This document shows, in pieces, positions 23,699 to 34,200 of a stretch of DNA of 64,000 nucleotides. A program made the translations under genes and the position numbers. Source of the DNA: an uncultured Verrucomicrobia subdivision 3 bacterium (GTDB lineage: Bacteria > Verrucomicrobiota > Verrucomicrobiia > Limisphaerales > UBA11358); NCBI GenBank assembly GCA_903922735.1, contig CAIXUZ010000011.1:103474-167473 (forward strand). The letters run 5' to 3'. The first letter of the stretch is position 1. Every line of letters starts with the position of its first letter. The notes below the pieces were generated by a model that had not been told where the DNA came from, did not search any database, and worked only from the letters and a program-made list of their open reading frames with translations.

Positions 23699-24733
23699 AT
23701 GTATTTTATTGAAAAACTCCTCCGGCAGCCGGCATGGATTGTCGTGGTCGAGGGGCTTGGACTGGTCGGCTTGATCGGGTGGATTGATCATGTGACCGGT
23801 TCGGAGTGGAGTTGTTTCGCGCCTTACGCGGTGCCAATCGTTCTGGTCACTTGGAAGGCCGGGCGACGGCTGGGGTTCATGATGGCGGCTCTTTGCGCCC
23901 TAACTTATTGGGCGGCGGATCGATTGGATAATCCATATCAAACGCAAACGGGATTTTTATTGGCGGTGTTCGTCTGGTGGTTTTATTTTTCAGTATTGGT
24001 TGTAGCGGTGGGGGCGCTGAAGGGAAAAAGCAAGTCGGACCAGCTGCGCATCCAGGCACACGAATATAGCCAGTCACTGGAACTGCAAATCCTCAATGCC
24101 AGTGAGGCGGAACAGCAGCGCATCGGACTGGATCTGCATGACAATCTGGGGCCGCATCTCGCCGCCATCAGCTATGCGGCAACTTTTCTGGCGAATGATT
24201 TGCGCCGGGGCGGCCTGCCGGAAGCGGCGCAGGCGGACAAGATCAATGCGATGGCGAGCGATGCCGTCATCCTCGCGCGGGATCTGGCCCGGGGAATTTT
24301 TTCCCTGCCGATGGAGGGTGCCGGTCTGGCGATTGCTTTGGAAGATCTGGCCCGCACCACCATAGGGAGGAACAAGCTGTCTGTGACCTTTCACGAAACT
24401 GGCAATCCCCGAATCACCGACCCGCAAGCGGGCCTGCACCTTTACCGGATTGCCCAGGAAGCGGTTAACAATGCCGCCAAGCACAGCGGTGCCCGGAAAA
24501 TCACCATTGCCCTGGATATGATTGACGATTACTTCCGCCTGACGATTGCCGACGACGGGATGGGGATGGCGCCGGCACCGAATGGCTCGCGCGGCATGGG
24601 CTTGCATACGATGCGATACCGGGCCCAATCTCTCGGCGGGGAACTTAAAATTGAATCCCGTCCGGGCGCGGGCACGATTATTTCCTGTCAAACACCCAAC
24701 CGTTCATGCCAATCCACGATGCCATCAATATGA
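23699..24733 (+). CDS. Sensor histidine kinase, NarX/LiaS type (HisKA_3)
   Basis: The ATG at 23699 is preferred to a TTG at 23684; 344 residues. The first 110 residues contain several membrane segments (WIVVVEGLGLVGLIGWI, YAVPIVLVTWKAG, LGFMMAALCALTYW, FLLAVFVWWFYFSVLVVAVG) and no large extracellular loop, so it probably senses something in or at the membrane. The dimerisation/phosphoacceptor motif EQQRIGLDLHDNLGPHL carries His 147, followed by a GHKL ATPase with N box (RIAQEAVNNAAKHS), DDGMGM and GSRGMGLHTM. It overlaps the response regulator gene by about 28 bases, so they are a cognate pair. The pair stands directly upstream of the giant-protein operon. Confidence 0.92.
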   Translation: MYFIEKLLRQPAWIVVVEGLGLVGLIGWIDHVTGSEWSCFAPYAVPIVLVTWKAGRRLGFMMAALCALTYWAADRLDNPYQTQTGFLLAVFVWWFYFSVLVVAVGALKGKSKSDQLRIQAHEYSQSLELQILNASEAEQQRIGLDLHDNLGPHLAAISYAATFLANDLRRGGLPEAAQADKINAMASDAVILARDLARGIFSLPMEGAGLAIALEDLARTTIGRNKLSVTFHETGNPRITDPQAGLHLYRIAQEAVNNAAKHSGARKITIALDMIDDYFRLTIADDGMGMAPAPNGSRGMGLHTMRYRAQSLGGELKIESRPGAGTIISCQTPNRSCQSTMPSI

Positions 24734-25401
24734 CCACATTTTCTCCCGGTGAAAAAAAGAAAGCCCTGATTGTGGAGGACCATCCGCTCTTTCGCGCCAT
24801 GCTGGTGCAACTGATCGAGAAAGAGCTTGGCATGACGGTGTGCGGCGAGGCCGGCAACATCAAAGCGGCGCTGATGCTCATCGAGAGCACGCAGCCGGAT
24901 ATGGCGATTGTGGACCTGACTTTGGAAGGATCGAACGGACTTGAATTGATCAAGGATCTGACCGCGCGAAATATCGGTCTGCCCGTGCTGGTGCTTTCGA
25001 TGCATGCGGAAAATCTCTATGCGGAGCGGGTCTTGCATGCGGGCGCGAAAGGTTACATTTCCAAGCACGAATCGGCAGCGGAAGTCACCGCCGCCATCCG
25101 CGCGGTGCTGGCGGGGCGAATCTATGTGAGCCAGCGCGTGGATGAGACGATACTGGAGCGGCAAAGGCACATCGGCAAACCGATTCCGGCATCGGGGGTG
25201 AACCGGCTTTCCGACCGGGAGATCGAAGTCTTTCAACTCGTGGGGCGCGGCCTGAATTCGCGTGAGATATCCCAGCGGATTAATCTCGAACCGACGACCG
25301 TGGACAGCTATCGGGCCAGGATCAAAGAAAAGCTGGGCATCAAAAATGCCGCTGAACTCTATCAACGGGCCGCGCAGTGGGTGGCCGAAAGCGGGCTGTA
25401 A
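24706..25401 (+). CDS. Response regulator, NarL/LuxR type
   Basis: A 231-residue protein from the ATG at 24706 (another in-frame ATG is at 24730). The receiver domain has the acidic pair ED in LIVEDHPLFR, the phospho-accepting Asp 70 in MAIVDLTLEG, and Lys in GAKGYISKHE. The C-terminal LuxR-type HTH is at about 165-225 (LSDREIEVFQLVGRGLNSRE, TVDSYRARIKEKLGIKNAAE). The gene overlaps the sensor kinase gene and is followed by a receiver-only paralogue. It most likely activates or represses the downstream giant-protein operon. Confidence 0.94.
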   Translation: MPIHDAINMTTFSPGEKKKALIVEDHPLFRAMLVQLIEKELGMTVCGEAGNIKAALMLIESTQPDMAIVDLTLEGSNGLELIKDLTARNIGLPVLVLSMHAENLYAERVLHAGAKGYISKHESAAEVTAAIRAVLAGRIYVSQRVDETILERQRHIGKPIPASGVNRLSDREIEVFQLVGRGLNSREISQRINLEPTTVDSYRARIKEKLGIKNAAELYQRAAQWVAESGL

Positions 25402-25416
25402 GCCATGATCCTGCGT

Positions 25417-25449
25417 GTAGTTTTTTTTGCCACACTATCAGCCTGTTGC
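25417..25449 (+). repeat. 33-bp leader repeat, copy 1
   Basis: GTAGTTTTTTTTGCCACAC, five variable bases, then GCCTGTTGC. It matches the copy at 25980-26012 at 27 of 33 positions; all but one difference fall in the 5-base spacer. This copy lies just upstream of the receiver-only gene. Confidence 0.8.
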
Positions 25450-25480
25450 GAGCCATCGCCAAGTCGCACAAGCTGCGGCG

Positions 25481-25882
25481 ATGCGGATGGGTTCACAAAA
25501 AAAGCAGATTCTGATTGCGGAGGATCACCCGTTGTTTCGCGCCATGCTGGTGCAGCTAGTCGAAAGGGAGCTTGGCATGGCGGTATGCGGCCAGGCGGAC
25601 AATGTTAAGGACGCTTTGACGCTGGTCGAAAGAACACAGCCGGATGCCGCGATCATTGATCTCACTTTAGATGGGGCGAGAGGATTCGACTTGATCAAGG
25701 AAATTTCTGCACGCCACGCTTCGCTCCCCGTGCTCGCCTTATCCATGGACACGGACCGGCTTTATGCCGAACGGGTATTCCGAGCGGGTGCAAAAGGTTT
25801 TATTTCGAAGCAGGAACCTCCGGCGGAAGTCATTGCTGCCATTCGTGCCGTAATAGCGGGCCAAACTTACAGCCGGGGGTAG
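25481..25882 (+). CDS. Stand-alone receiver domain protein (truncated paralogue of the upstream regulator)
   Basis: The start is uncertain: ATG at 25481 or 25487, both without a strong ribosome-binding site; from 25481 it has 133 residues. The whole receiver domain is kept: acidic pair at 14-15 in LIAEDHPLFR, phospho-accepting Asp 60 in AAIIDLTLDG, and Lys in GAKGFISKQE. It is very similar to the receiver of the preceding regulator, then stops at GQTYSRG just where the other protein continues to its HTH domain. No HTH-coding sequence follows in any frame. It can therefore accept phosphate but not bind DNA, and may act as a phosphate sink or competitor for the same kinase. A decayed gene is the alternative; the intact active site argues against that. 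Confidence 0.8.
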   Translation: MRMGSQKKQILIAEDHPLFRAMLVQLVERELGMAVCGQADNVKDALTLVERTQPDAAIIDLTLDGARGFDLIKEISARHASLPVLALSMDTDRLYAERVFRAGAKGFISKQEPPAEVIAAIRAVIAGQTYSRG

Positions 25883-25979
25883 CCGGGGTGATGATTTCAT
25901 AGTGATCCTGGCAATTTGCTGACTTTGCAGTTTCGGCGGACGATGGATTGAGCAGGTTTTGATTTCTCAACCACGTTAT

Positions 25980-26012
25980 GTAGTGTTTTTTGCCACACGG
26001 CTTGCCTGTTGC
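25980..26012 (+). repeat. 33-bp leader repeat, copy 2
   Basis: GTAGTGTTTTTTGCCACAC, five variable bases, then GCCTGTTGC, upstream of the secreted-protein operon by 120 bases. The conserved halves flanking a free 5-base spacer look like a regulator-binding site or a shared promoter or attenuator element. Confidence 0.75.
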
Positions 26013-26037
26013 TCGCTACAAACAGCTTCCGTTAAAA

Positions 26038-26069
26038 ATAACCCGGTCGATTATTATAGACGGGGTTAT
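26038..26069 (+). promoter_or_regulatory. Hairpin in the leader of the giant-protein operon
   Basis: ATAACCCGGTC at 26038-26048 pairs with GACGGGGTTAT at 26059-26069 with one mismatch around a 10-base A/T loop. No T-run follows, so it is not a terminator. It could be an operator or an mRNA structure affecting the gene at 26132. Confidence 0.4.
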
Positions 26070-26117
26070 CCGTAATTTGCAGTCCGGTTCGTCATATGAC
26101 GCCGATAGAAAATGGTA

Positions 26118-26124
26118 AAAGGAG
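26118..26124 (+). promoter_or_regulatory. Strong ribosome-binding site for the gene at 26132
   Basis: AAAGGAG lies 7 bases before the ATG at 26132 and rules out the upstream in-frame start at 26096, whose product would lack an N-terminal signal peptide. Confidence 0.8.
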
Positions 26125-26131
26125 AAAATAC

Positions 26132-27124
26132 ATGAAAGGTTTAATCGCTCTAATTTTTTTTGCCAGCCTCGTGTCCCGGGCGGATTTGGTGCGCACGCAG
26201 GTGGTTAATTTGCATCGGGGTTGGAACGCCGTGTTTCTGCAGGTGGATCCCACCAATCCCAAGCCGGCGGATTGTTTCCAGGGCACGCCGGTCACCATGG
26301 CCGCTGTTTTTACGGGAGCCGACAAATCCCTCCAGTTCGGCAAGAATCGTTCCGTTCGCAACTTGGTCTCGCAAAACGGTTGGGATATCTGGTATGCCGC
26401 GAACCGGGCGGACGCGTTTCTCACCAGCTTTTTCCAATTCAACGGCGGCAAGGCCTATTTGATTCGCGCGGACAGCGATTTCACTTGGACTGTGACCGGC
26501 AACGTCGTGCCGGTAACCGTCAAATGGCAGCCCAATGCCTTCACGCTGGCCGGGTTTTGTTTGGATGACGTTTCCCCGCCGACGTTCGACCAGTTCTTTG
26601 CCGGTTCGGCAGCGCATCATCCCTATCAGATTTACCATCTCGCAAATGATGCATGGGTCAAGGTGGACACCGCGCAGACAACCCAGATGCATTCGGGCGA
26701 AGCCTATTGGATTTACTGCAATGGCAGTTCCGACTATCAGGGACCGCTGGCGGTCAGTGCTCCCAATCCAAACAGTTTTTCCGTCAACGGCACGACGCCG
26801 TCGGGAATCCTCCTGCAGAACAATTCCCCCAATCCGCTGATAGTGCAGGCGCAAAATCTCGCCGGCAGCGACCGGTTGCCGCTGGCGTATCAATTGCGCG
26901 CGGTTACGGACACGAACGTGGTGACTACCACGCTGGATTTGCCGAATACGTATTCGATGCCTTCCTTTGACGCCAGTGAGAAGCGCGGGCTGTGGCTGAC
27001 GGTTCGTCCGGAGCGGATGACGTCGGCCGCGCAGACCGGCCTGTTGAAAATCACCACCGATTTGGGCACGCAGTTCTGGCTGCCGGTGACCGCCAACCGG
27101 TCCGAAACGCAACTGGTCAACTAA
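26132..27124 (+). CDS. Secreted hypothetical protein, first gene of the giant-protein operon
   Basis: A 330-residue protein with a signal peptide (MKGLIALIFFASLVSRADLV) and a strong ribosome-binding site. I do not recognise a named domain. The mature part is beta-rich: VNLHRGWNAVFLQVDPT near the N terminus, AYLIRADSDFTWTVTG, and GEAYWIYCNGSSDYQGPL in the middle, suggesting two or three beta-sandwich modules; the end reads GTQFWLPVTANRSETQLVN. The GWN/GKAYL/GEAYW pattern recurs in large verrucomicrobial secreted proteins. It is separated by only 24 bases from the next gene and is co-directional with the four giant or companion genes that follow. A structural or ligand-binding part of a shared extracellular assembly is an inference from context. 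Confidence 0.85.
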   Translation: MKGLIALIFFASLVSRADLVRTQVVNLHRGWNAVFLQVDPTNPKPADCFQGTPVTMAAVFTGADKSLQFGKNRSVRNLVSQNGWDIWYAANRADAFLTSFFQFNGGKAYLIRADSDFTWTVTGNVVPVTVKWQPNAFTLAGFCLDDVSPPTFDQFFAGSAAHHPYQIYHLANDAWVKVDTAQTTQMHSGEAYWIYCNGSSDYQGPLAVSAPNPNSFSVNGTTPSGILLQNNSPNPLIVQAQNLAGSDRLPLAYQLRAVTDTNVVTTTLDLPNTYSMPSFDASEKRGLWLTVRPERMTSAAQTGLLKITTDLGTQFWLPVTANRSETQLVN

Positions 27125-27148
27125 CCATAATCCTTGAGGAATCTCATC

Positions 27149-28282
27149 ATGCGCAATGCCCTCGTCTACGCCGCCAGTTTGGCGATTTTATCTCTGACCG
27201 CCACCGTTGCGGTGGCGGACTTGGTCAACAACCCCGCCGCCGGCCTGTGGGTGGGCGAGGTGGTCCTGCAAAACGTCAATGAAACGGTGAGCGGCGTGAA
27301 TGCCGCCAATCAGGTGGTTTCGCCTGATCCCAGCGTGACCACGGCTGTCTATACGCCGGCGCGTCTGCGCATTATATTGCATGTGGATGCCGCCGGGAAA
27401 GTCCGTTTGCTGAAGGGCGTCGCCCTGGTGGCCACCAACTTGAGTGCTGTCACTTCCGCGCCCACCAACTTTGTTTCCGCCTCGGGCCTCCGCTTGTTGT
27501 CCAACCCTAATTTGTATGCCCAATACGGCAACCTGCCCGGGCAGCGGCTGACGGCTGTGGGGTATGATTTTGGCGACGGGCCGGCGGCGCAAAACGCCTT
27601 GCAAGCGGTCGCGACCGCCGCCGCGACCGCCGCCGCCAACAATTTTGGCGCCTTGCCGGCCATGAAGACCGCCGCGCTGGCGGCGGCACAGACGGCCGTG
27701 CTTGGGTTCCAGTCCGGCATTCCGGGCGGTTCCACGGCTGGTTATACCAACTACGTTAACTCGACCGATTTTTCCGGTATCGTCACCAATGTGGCTTACA
27801 GCGCGGCGAAAAGTCTGGACGGCGTGGCCGCGTCGGTGCCGACCAGCCGCAAGATTGAAATCGCCACGCTGGCGGCGTTGCAGAACCTGACCGCTTCCGG
27901 CGCTTATCTGGCCGCCGACTCGCTCAGCCTGAACGAATTGCCCTTGACGAGTTCCGGCGGTTCGCCGGTGACGGATTTCACGGGCGTGCAACTGACGGGA
28001 ACGATTTATTTGGGGGCGGACCATCCGACCAATCCGTTCCGGCACCGGCGGAATCCCATTGAGCAGCACGGTTACGCCATCACCCGCAACGTGACCATGA
28101 CTTTCGCCGCGACGAATTCGGCGGGCATTTTGGGTTTCGGGGTGGATCACATCACGGGAATTTACAGGGAAAATATTTTCGGCTTGCACAAACCGCTCGG
28201 TCCCAATCAGGACGTGGGTTTAAAAACGGACGGCACCATCAAACTTGATCGCATCAGCCCGATTGCGGTTTTGAACCAATAA
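27149..28282 (+). CDS. Secreted hypothetical protein, second gene of the giant-protein operon
   Basis: The ATG at 27149 is chosen over a TTG at 27134; 377 residues. A signal peptide (MRNALVYAASLAILSLTATV) ends near VAVAD. An opening segment (AGLWVGEVVLQNVNETVSG) is followed by an Ala-rich helical stretch at about 150-195 (NALQAVATAAATAAANNFGA) and a C-terminal beta part with the notable DHPTNPFRHRRNPIEQHGY and ITGIYRENIFGLHKPLGP. The histidine- and arginine-rich segment could bind metal. I do not recognise a named family. It lies between the gene at 26132 and the 3136-residue gene, 13 bases before the latter, and is almost certainly part of the same transcript. Confidence 0.85.
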   Translation: MRNALVYAASLAILSLTATVAVADLVNNPAAGLWVGEVVLQNVNETVSGVNAANQVVSPDPSVTTAVYTPARLRIILHVDAAGKVRLLKGVALVATNLSAVTSAPTNFVSASGLRLLSNPNLYAQYGNLPGQRLTAVGYDFGDGPAAQNALQAVATAAATAAANNFGALPAMKTAALAAAQTAVLGFQSGIPGGSTAGYTNYVNSTDFSGIVTNVAYSAAKSLDGVAASVPTSRKIEIATLAALQNLTASGAYLAADSLSLNELPLTSSGGSPVTDFTGVQLTGTIYLGADHPTNPFRHRRNPIEQHGYAITRNVTMTFAATNSAGILGFGVDHITGIYRENIFGLHKPLGPNQDVGLKTDGTIKLDRISPIAVLNQ

Positions 28283-28295
28283 TTTTATCCCCACA

Positions 28296-31200
28296 ATGAA
28301 AACCAGCGTGATTTTTTCCAGCGGAGTTGCCCGCCTTGCCCGGCTCGCGTGGCTGTCATGGATGCTGACGATGGCGATGTCGTCGTTCGCGAGCGGTCTA
28401 ACCGACGGATCCTTTGTCAATGGCCTGTTGACGGTCGGCTCCCGCAGCGTGGACATTCAGGTGGACAACTCAGTGGGAACGACCCAGTCTGGAAAAACTT
28501 ATTTGTTGGGCCGGGACGATTCGGCCAATGCTTACCTGACAATATTGGACCAGAGTGGAGCGCAGATTGCCACCAATGTCATTTCTGGCATCACCCCGGC
28601 GGGAATGGCCGTTGTGCCGGGCACCAATGCGGTTTATCTCGTCGGCGGCAGCAAGGTGTTTCTTGTCAATGCCACCAACGGTGCCATTATCGCCCAAACC
28701 AATTTACTGCCCAACGCCTCCGGCTTGAGCCTTAAAAGTGTCTATTGGGACAGCGTCAGCAATCTTCTTTACGTTTGCGGCAATTACAGCGGTGCGGCCA
28801 CCACGGATGCGTTTGGCAGAACACTGAAAGCCCGAGGCCAGCAGGCGGCGGTGGTATTCAGCTTGGCGCGGAATTTGTCGAGTGAACTGGGCATGACCAC
28901 TTTCGGTTGCGATGACAGCTTTGCGGCTAATAGCGCTGACTCGGTCGTGGTGGACGAAAGCGGCGATGTGTTTGTCGCCGGGCATTTTGGGGGCGGAAAT
29001 TTTAAGTCCGACTATCTGAACTCGGGGTTGTTTAACTATGTTCAGAACACAACTGCCTCCGTGGGCAATGTTCAGAATGTAATTGATAATGTGGCAAGTC
29101 CGAATGCTTCAGGCACCGTATCAACCATTGATTTTCCTACCTCTACGGCTCCCGATTCACGTCGATATGACGGCTATGTTTTTGCGCCTGTTACCGGCGA
29201 TTATGTTTTCTATAACAAATCCGATGACGGCGCGCGGCTTTTGATAGATGGCAAAATAATAATTGATGACAATGCCAGTCATCCAGCTTTGACCACGGCG
29301 CACACGAATACGTTGGTCGCCGGACTGCATAAGCTACAGTATTTTTATTTCAACGGGGGTGGTCCGGGTGAAGGGCACGTCAAGTGGATTTTACCCAACG
29401 CCGGCGTCTCGGGTTATGATAATGCGACGTTTATCCCGGCGGCAAACCTGGGAGCCAATGAAGGCTATGTTTTGAAGTTATCCGCCGGCTTGAACCAAAT
29501 CCAAGGATTTTATTCTTCTACGGTGGCCGCAGGTCAAGGGGGCGAAATCAACGAGTTGGCGTATAAAAGCGGATTTGTCTATGGCATTGGCTATTGGCAG
29601 GGGCAGGTGGACACCAACATGACCGGCGTGGCAGACAGTTCCACTGCGGGATCCAAGAACATTGAAATCATCAAGCTGGACACCGACCTCAAACTCAAGA
29701 AGCGCGCCACGGTCAAGAACACGCATGACATCAACGGCTATGGCATCACGGCGGATGATTCCGGTAATATTTATGTAACCGGTTCCCACGGCCCCGCCTC
29801 GAGTGATCTCTTTGGCAGCAGCGATCCCGCCACCCAGCCGTCCAAATCCATTTCCGCCGCGCAGTCGAGTATTTTCATGGCGCAGCTGAATGCCAGCCTG
29901 AATTTCCAATGGGTGCAGACACCGGCCGACCCACAGGCGAGTTTTGATTTTGTAAATTCCCCGCCGCGCGCTCGGTGGAGCACAGCGCTGCAGCGCGCCT
30001 ATTGGTTTGGGTATCTTGTCGGCGGCTCGCTCACCATGGGCAATCCCAGCACGATGCGGACGGTTAGCGACGGGAATGAAGGTTTTCTGGCTTTGCTGGA
30101 GCCGGGTGGACAATTCGCGGAACAGGTGCTGCTGACGCTCTACTCCGATTATGGTTCCGTTTCGCCGTGGGGGGGATACAACAATCCGGCATTCTTGGAT
30201 GGCTTCAATCGCCGATTGGTCATCAAGGGCTCGCAAGTCGCGGCGAGCGTGCCCAGCGTCATCTATCTGGACTTGGCCGCAAATAACGTCGCCGACGACA
30301 GCTCAGATCAGGCGGAAACGCGCATCACCTGCACGGGTTACACCGTGGGCGAGAACGTGGCCAATGGCACAGCCAATAATTACACTTTTACCGTCGCCCA
30401 AGATACGGTCGTTCGCTTCAACTTTACCAAGGAATATGCCCTGCGCATCGAGTCCGATTTGAGCGACACCACGCGTGCGGATTGGGCCGGGGTTGGTTTG
30501 GCTTCATACGCTTCCGGTTCGCCCAACCCCACCGTGCAGAAACATTGGGTAAAGTCGGGGGATCCGGTCATTGCATCCGTGGATTCCTCGGTGGATGACC
30601 AGAACTTCCTTTCGCAGGGGCTCAATGTTCGTTATGCCGTGGACAGCTATCGGGCCTATGGGCCGGCGCGCAGCGATTATATCTCGGTTTCCGGAGCGAT
30701 TACCAACCGATATGCCTTCACCGGCAATGACGTGCGGTGGCAGATTCCGCAATTCATCATGTCCGGGCCGGCGGGCATCAAATACCACTGGAAGATCAAA
30801 CTGGGCGTTCAGGTGGTGACTACCGGGCTCAAGTCCGCCAGCTATCCTCACGTTCAGGTCATTTCCGATTTGGGCGGGCTGCCCTCCAGCCAGCCGGACG
30901 GCGCCGGATCGGGAACTTTCTATTTCGACTATGGCACCGTCTTGAACATCGGTTCCATCTTGAATCAGGGCACCACGCAATTGCAAGGCTGGTTGGACGG
31001 CGATGGCACCATCTTTACCGGCACCGGTTCGCTGGGCGATTTGAACGGCAGCTTCAGTCTCGGTTCGACGAATTACTCCGCTCTGCAGGTGTCCCTGACG
31101 CGGCCGGCGCGCGTCATTTGGAATTACGGCGATCGGATTTTTGATGAGACCGTCACCCTCGGCAACACCGTAACTTTCTCAACCGTGGACGATCCGGCCA

Positions 31201-34200
31201 TTGCCGGCAGCCTGCAGAAATATCTGCCGCCGGCTTCGGTGCAGGTCGTTTCCGGACCGCAGGGCAGTTCGGCCAATGAAATGGCCATATGGGATGATGT
31301 CGGCAAAAAATACTATCCGTTGCGGCCGGGCGTGGTGATGAGCTATTGGCAGACGACAGACACCGACACCAACGCTCGCGTTATTGTCCGACTCACATTC
31401 CAGTATCCGGCTTCGCCGCATTATCGTCACATCGCCAACACCCGCGGCGTGACCTTGAACGTGTCCAACAGCCCCATTTCGTTCGTGAACCTCAAATACA
31501 CCGAATCCTCCACGGGGGCGGCGGTGGATTCCCAGACCAACTTTACTGCGACCGGCCCGGGTCGCACGGTGTTGTTGTTCAACGAAACCAGCAGTTCCGG
31601 CCGCAGCGGCAAAATCGTGACCCCCCGCGTGCGCGTCGTTCAAACGATGAATTGGAGCGATAATTTGCCCGCCACGCAGACGGCCGTTATTGGCAAGAAG
31701 ATCACGAGTGTTTATGACACGGCCGGTTTGGGCACGGGCTACCTTTTTTCCCCGAACGCCCGTTACAACGCCTCGATTTACGACCGCAACAAACTGACCG
31801 GCCCCATCATTCCGGTGAATCTCAATCCCACCGCCGGTGCCAACGACCAGCTCGTGGTGGTTTGGTATGAAAACCGTGATCAAATCCTCTGGCCGTATCA
31901 AGCCATCCGCTATCAGTCCGCCTGGCCGACGAACGCCGCGCAGGGCTTGAACCGCATTGTCATCGCCAGCCGTTACGGAAACGAAAGCGTGGCGGCCGAC
32001 GGCACTGACCAAAACGTCGTGCCGGCCGAAACCTACGGCACCAACACTTATCCGGCGGAGAAAACTTTCAATCCGGCCCGCTTCTCCAGTGTCAAGTTAT
32101 ACAACCAGCCCGACCGCACGTTGCCCGGTTACAATCCGAACGAGGAGCACGCGCTGCTCGCGCCATCGTTGCGCTCGGCGGCAATTGCGCCGCAGCCGCC
32201 GGCGGTTTACGCCCTCCGCAACGGTGATTTGAACATGACCAACCGGGACGCCACTTACACCTCGGATCCTTATGTCCTGGTGCAGTTCTTCGACAATGTG
32301 GCACAGGAAAACCGCATGGCCGTTTACAACATCGTGACGGCGGACAGCAATTTGAATCTGGGCACCAACAGTTACAATTACACCTTTACGCAGCAGATGA
32401 CGGCAGGTGAACCGGTGGTGCCCTTCTATCCATTGCCACAAGTCATCGGCGCGACGCCGAGCGCGAGCACCTATGGTCGTGACGGTCAGCCCGCCCAGCA
32501 GATCTGCTATTGGAAAGACCACAAGGGCGGCGGGTGGGCGGTTTCCGGCAACAGCTATTTTGACGTTTATTACTACTATCCGCTGCTGCCGGATTTCTGG
32601 TGGCCAGCGGCCGGCAATAAGAATCCGGGTGACGCCGTGGCCTTCCTGCCGACCACGCCGGGTTACGCGGCGCCCGCGTTTGCGATTAATTACACCCGTA
32701 ACGACCAGACGCCGAACGCGCAGGGCATTCATTACACCACCCTCTGGCCGTTGGACGTGCCGATTTTGAAAGTGGGCGAGACGCTGACTTTCGCTGGCGG
32801 CGAATATCAGCTGGACAATCCCAGCACGGCCTCCTTTGATGATCAGGGCAATCTCGTGCAGACGCCCACGCCGGGGTTGCCGGGTGTTGTCGGGTTCGCC
32901 GCCGGCCAGGTGGTGTTCGACATGATGAACCCCACGATGGATGACCAGCTGGCGTTCGACCATTACACCGCGCGGATATTCCCGGCGTTGGAAGAGCGCT
33001 TGGTCAGCCTGCCGGTGGCCCAGTTCCCGACGCCATTGCTGCCCGCCAACGGCCGCAGCACGGTTCAGAGCGGGATTTACATTTTCAATCAACTGCCGTC
33101 GTCGCTACAGAAACGTATTTTCTACGATCCCATCCGTGCCGTTCTCGGCATCAAGGGTTATCTGAACGACAAGGACATTAGCGATTCGACGCTGACGGCT
33201 TCGCCGCCAGCGGTTTACTGCCTGGAACCGAACGTGCTGACAACTTTCGAGAAAAATCTGCTGGACGGCAGCGACAACAAGAGTCCGTTCACCGATTTGC
33301 AGGGCACGCCGTTCGCCGCGGCCATGGATGCGCTGTTTAACTACAGCCGCAATCCAAACCAACTGGATCAAGGCGGCAATGGTGCGGATATCGCCTACCG
33401 CATCGGTCTGGAGCAGAAGGTTAAGGCGGATCCCTCGACCGGCTTGCCGCTGACCACCCAGACCGGAACGGTCATCACCGTGAAACGCGACGCCACCAAG
33501 GCTGAGCCCATGCAGGCGCTCGGACCGGGGCTGGCAATGGTGGCCAATGCCAATTTCCTGGATCCGGCCAATCCGGTTCAGATCAGTTACGTGACAGTCG
33601 CCGAGAATAACAGCGACGCGCTGGGCAGCGCACCAGTGGCGTTACATATCATCAAGGTGGACAAGACTCAACGGTATCGGGGTTCCATCAAGACCATCCT
33701 GTCGGCGAATGCCTTTGACGAGAACATCACACTCCGCCACACCGCCGATTTCGGCGGCAACGCTGATGATCTGGTGTTTGAATGGTGGTATCGGCCGGAG
33801 GATGGCACCGACGCGCTGCCGCCAGACCGGCAGTCTTCGCCCTCGCCGTGGAAATTGTTTGCCGACCCCAGCGGCAATCAGGGCCTTGGCTTTTCCCAAT
33901 TGGTGCTCAAAGGTGACCCGAGCGCTCCGCAGGTGCTGCTGGGCGACACGTTGTTCTTCCTGCGCTACCGGCATAAGAACGAGACGGTCAATGGTGTGAA
34001 TTGGGAAGTGACGCAGCCCAACGGTGAGCAGCGGGATATTTTGGGCAGTTACGTCAATGGCATTCCATATGACTGGATTGGTGCCGGCAACTCTTCCCCG
34101 ACGACGGATTACAACGTGCCCGGCCAGCCGGATTATCTGCCGCAATTGGCGGAAGGCTGGATCAAGCGCGTGATGACGGCGGTGAACCCGTATGAAACGC

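Noticed and set aside
30151..32304. Secondary frames inside the giant genes
   Set aside because: They are shadows of long GC-rich coding sequence; the main frame is uninterrupted for over 3000 codons.
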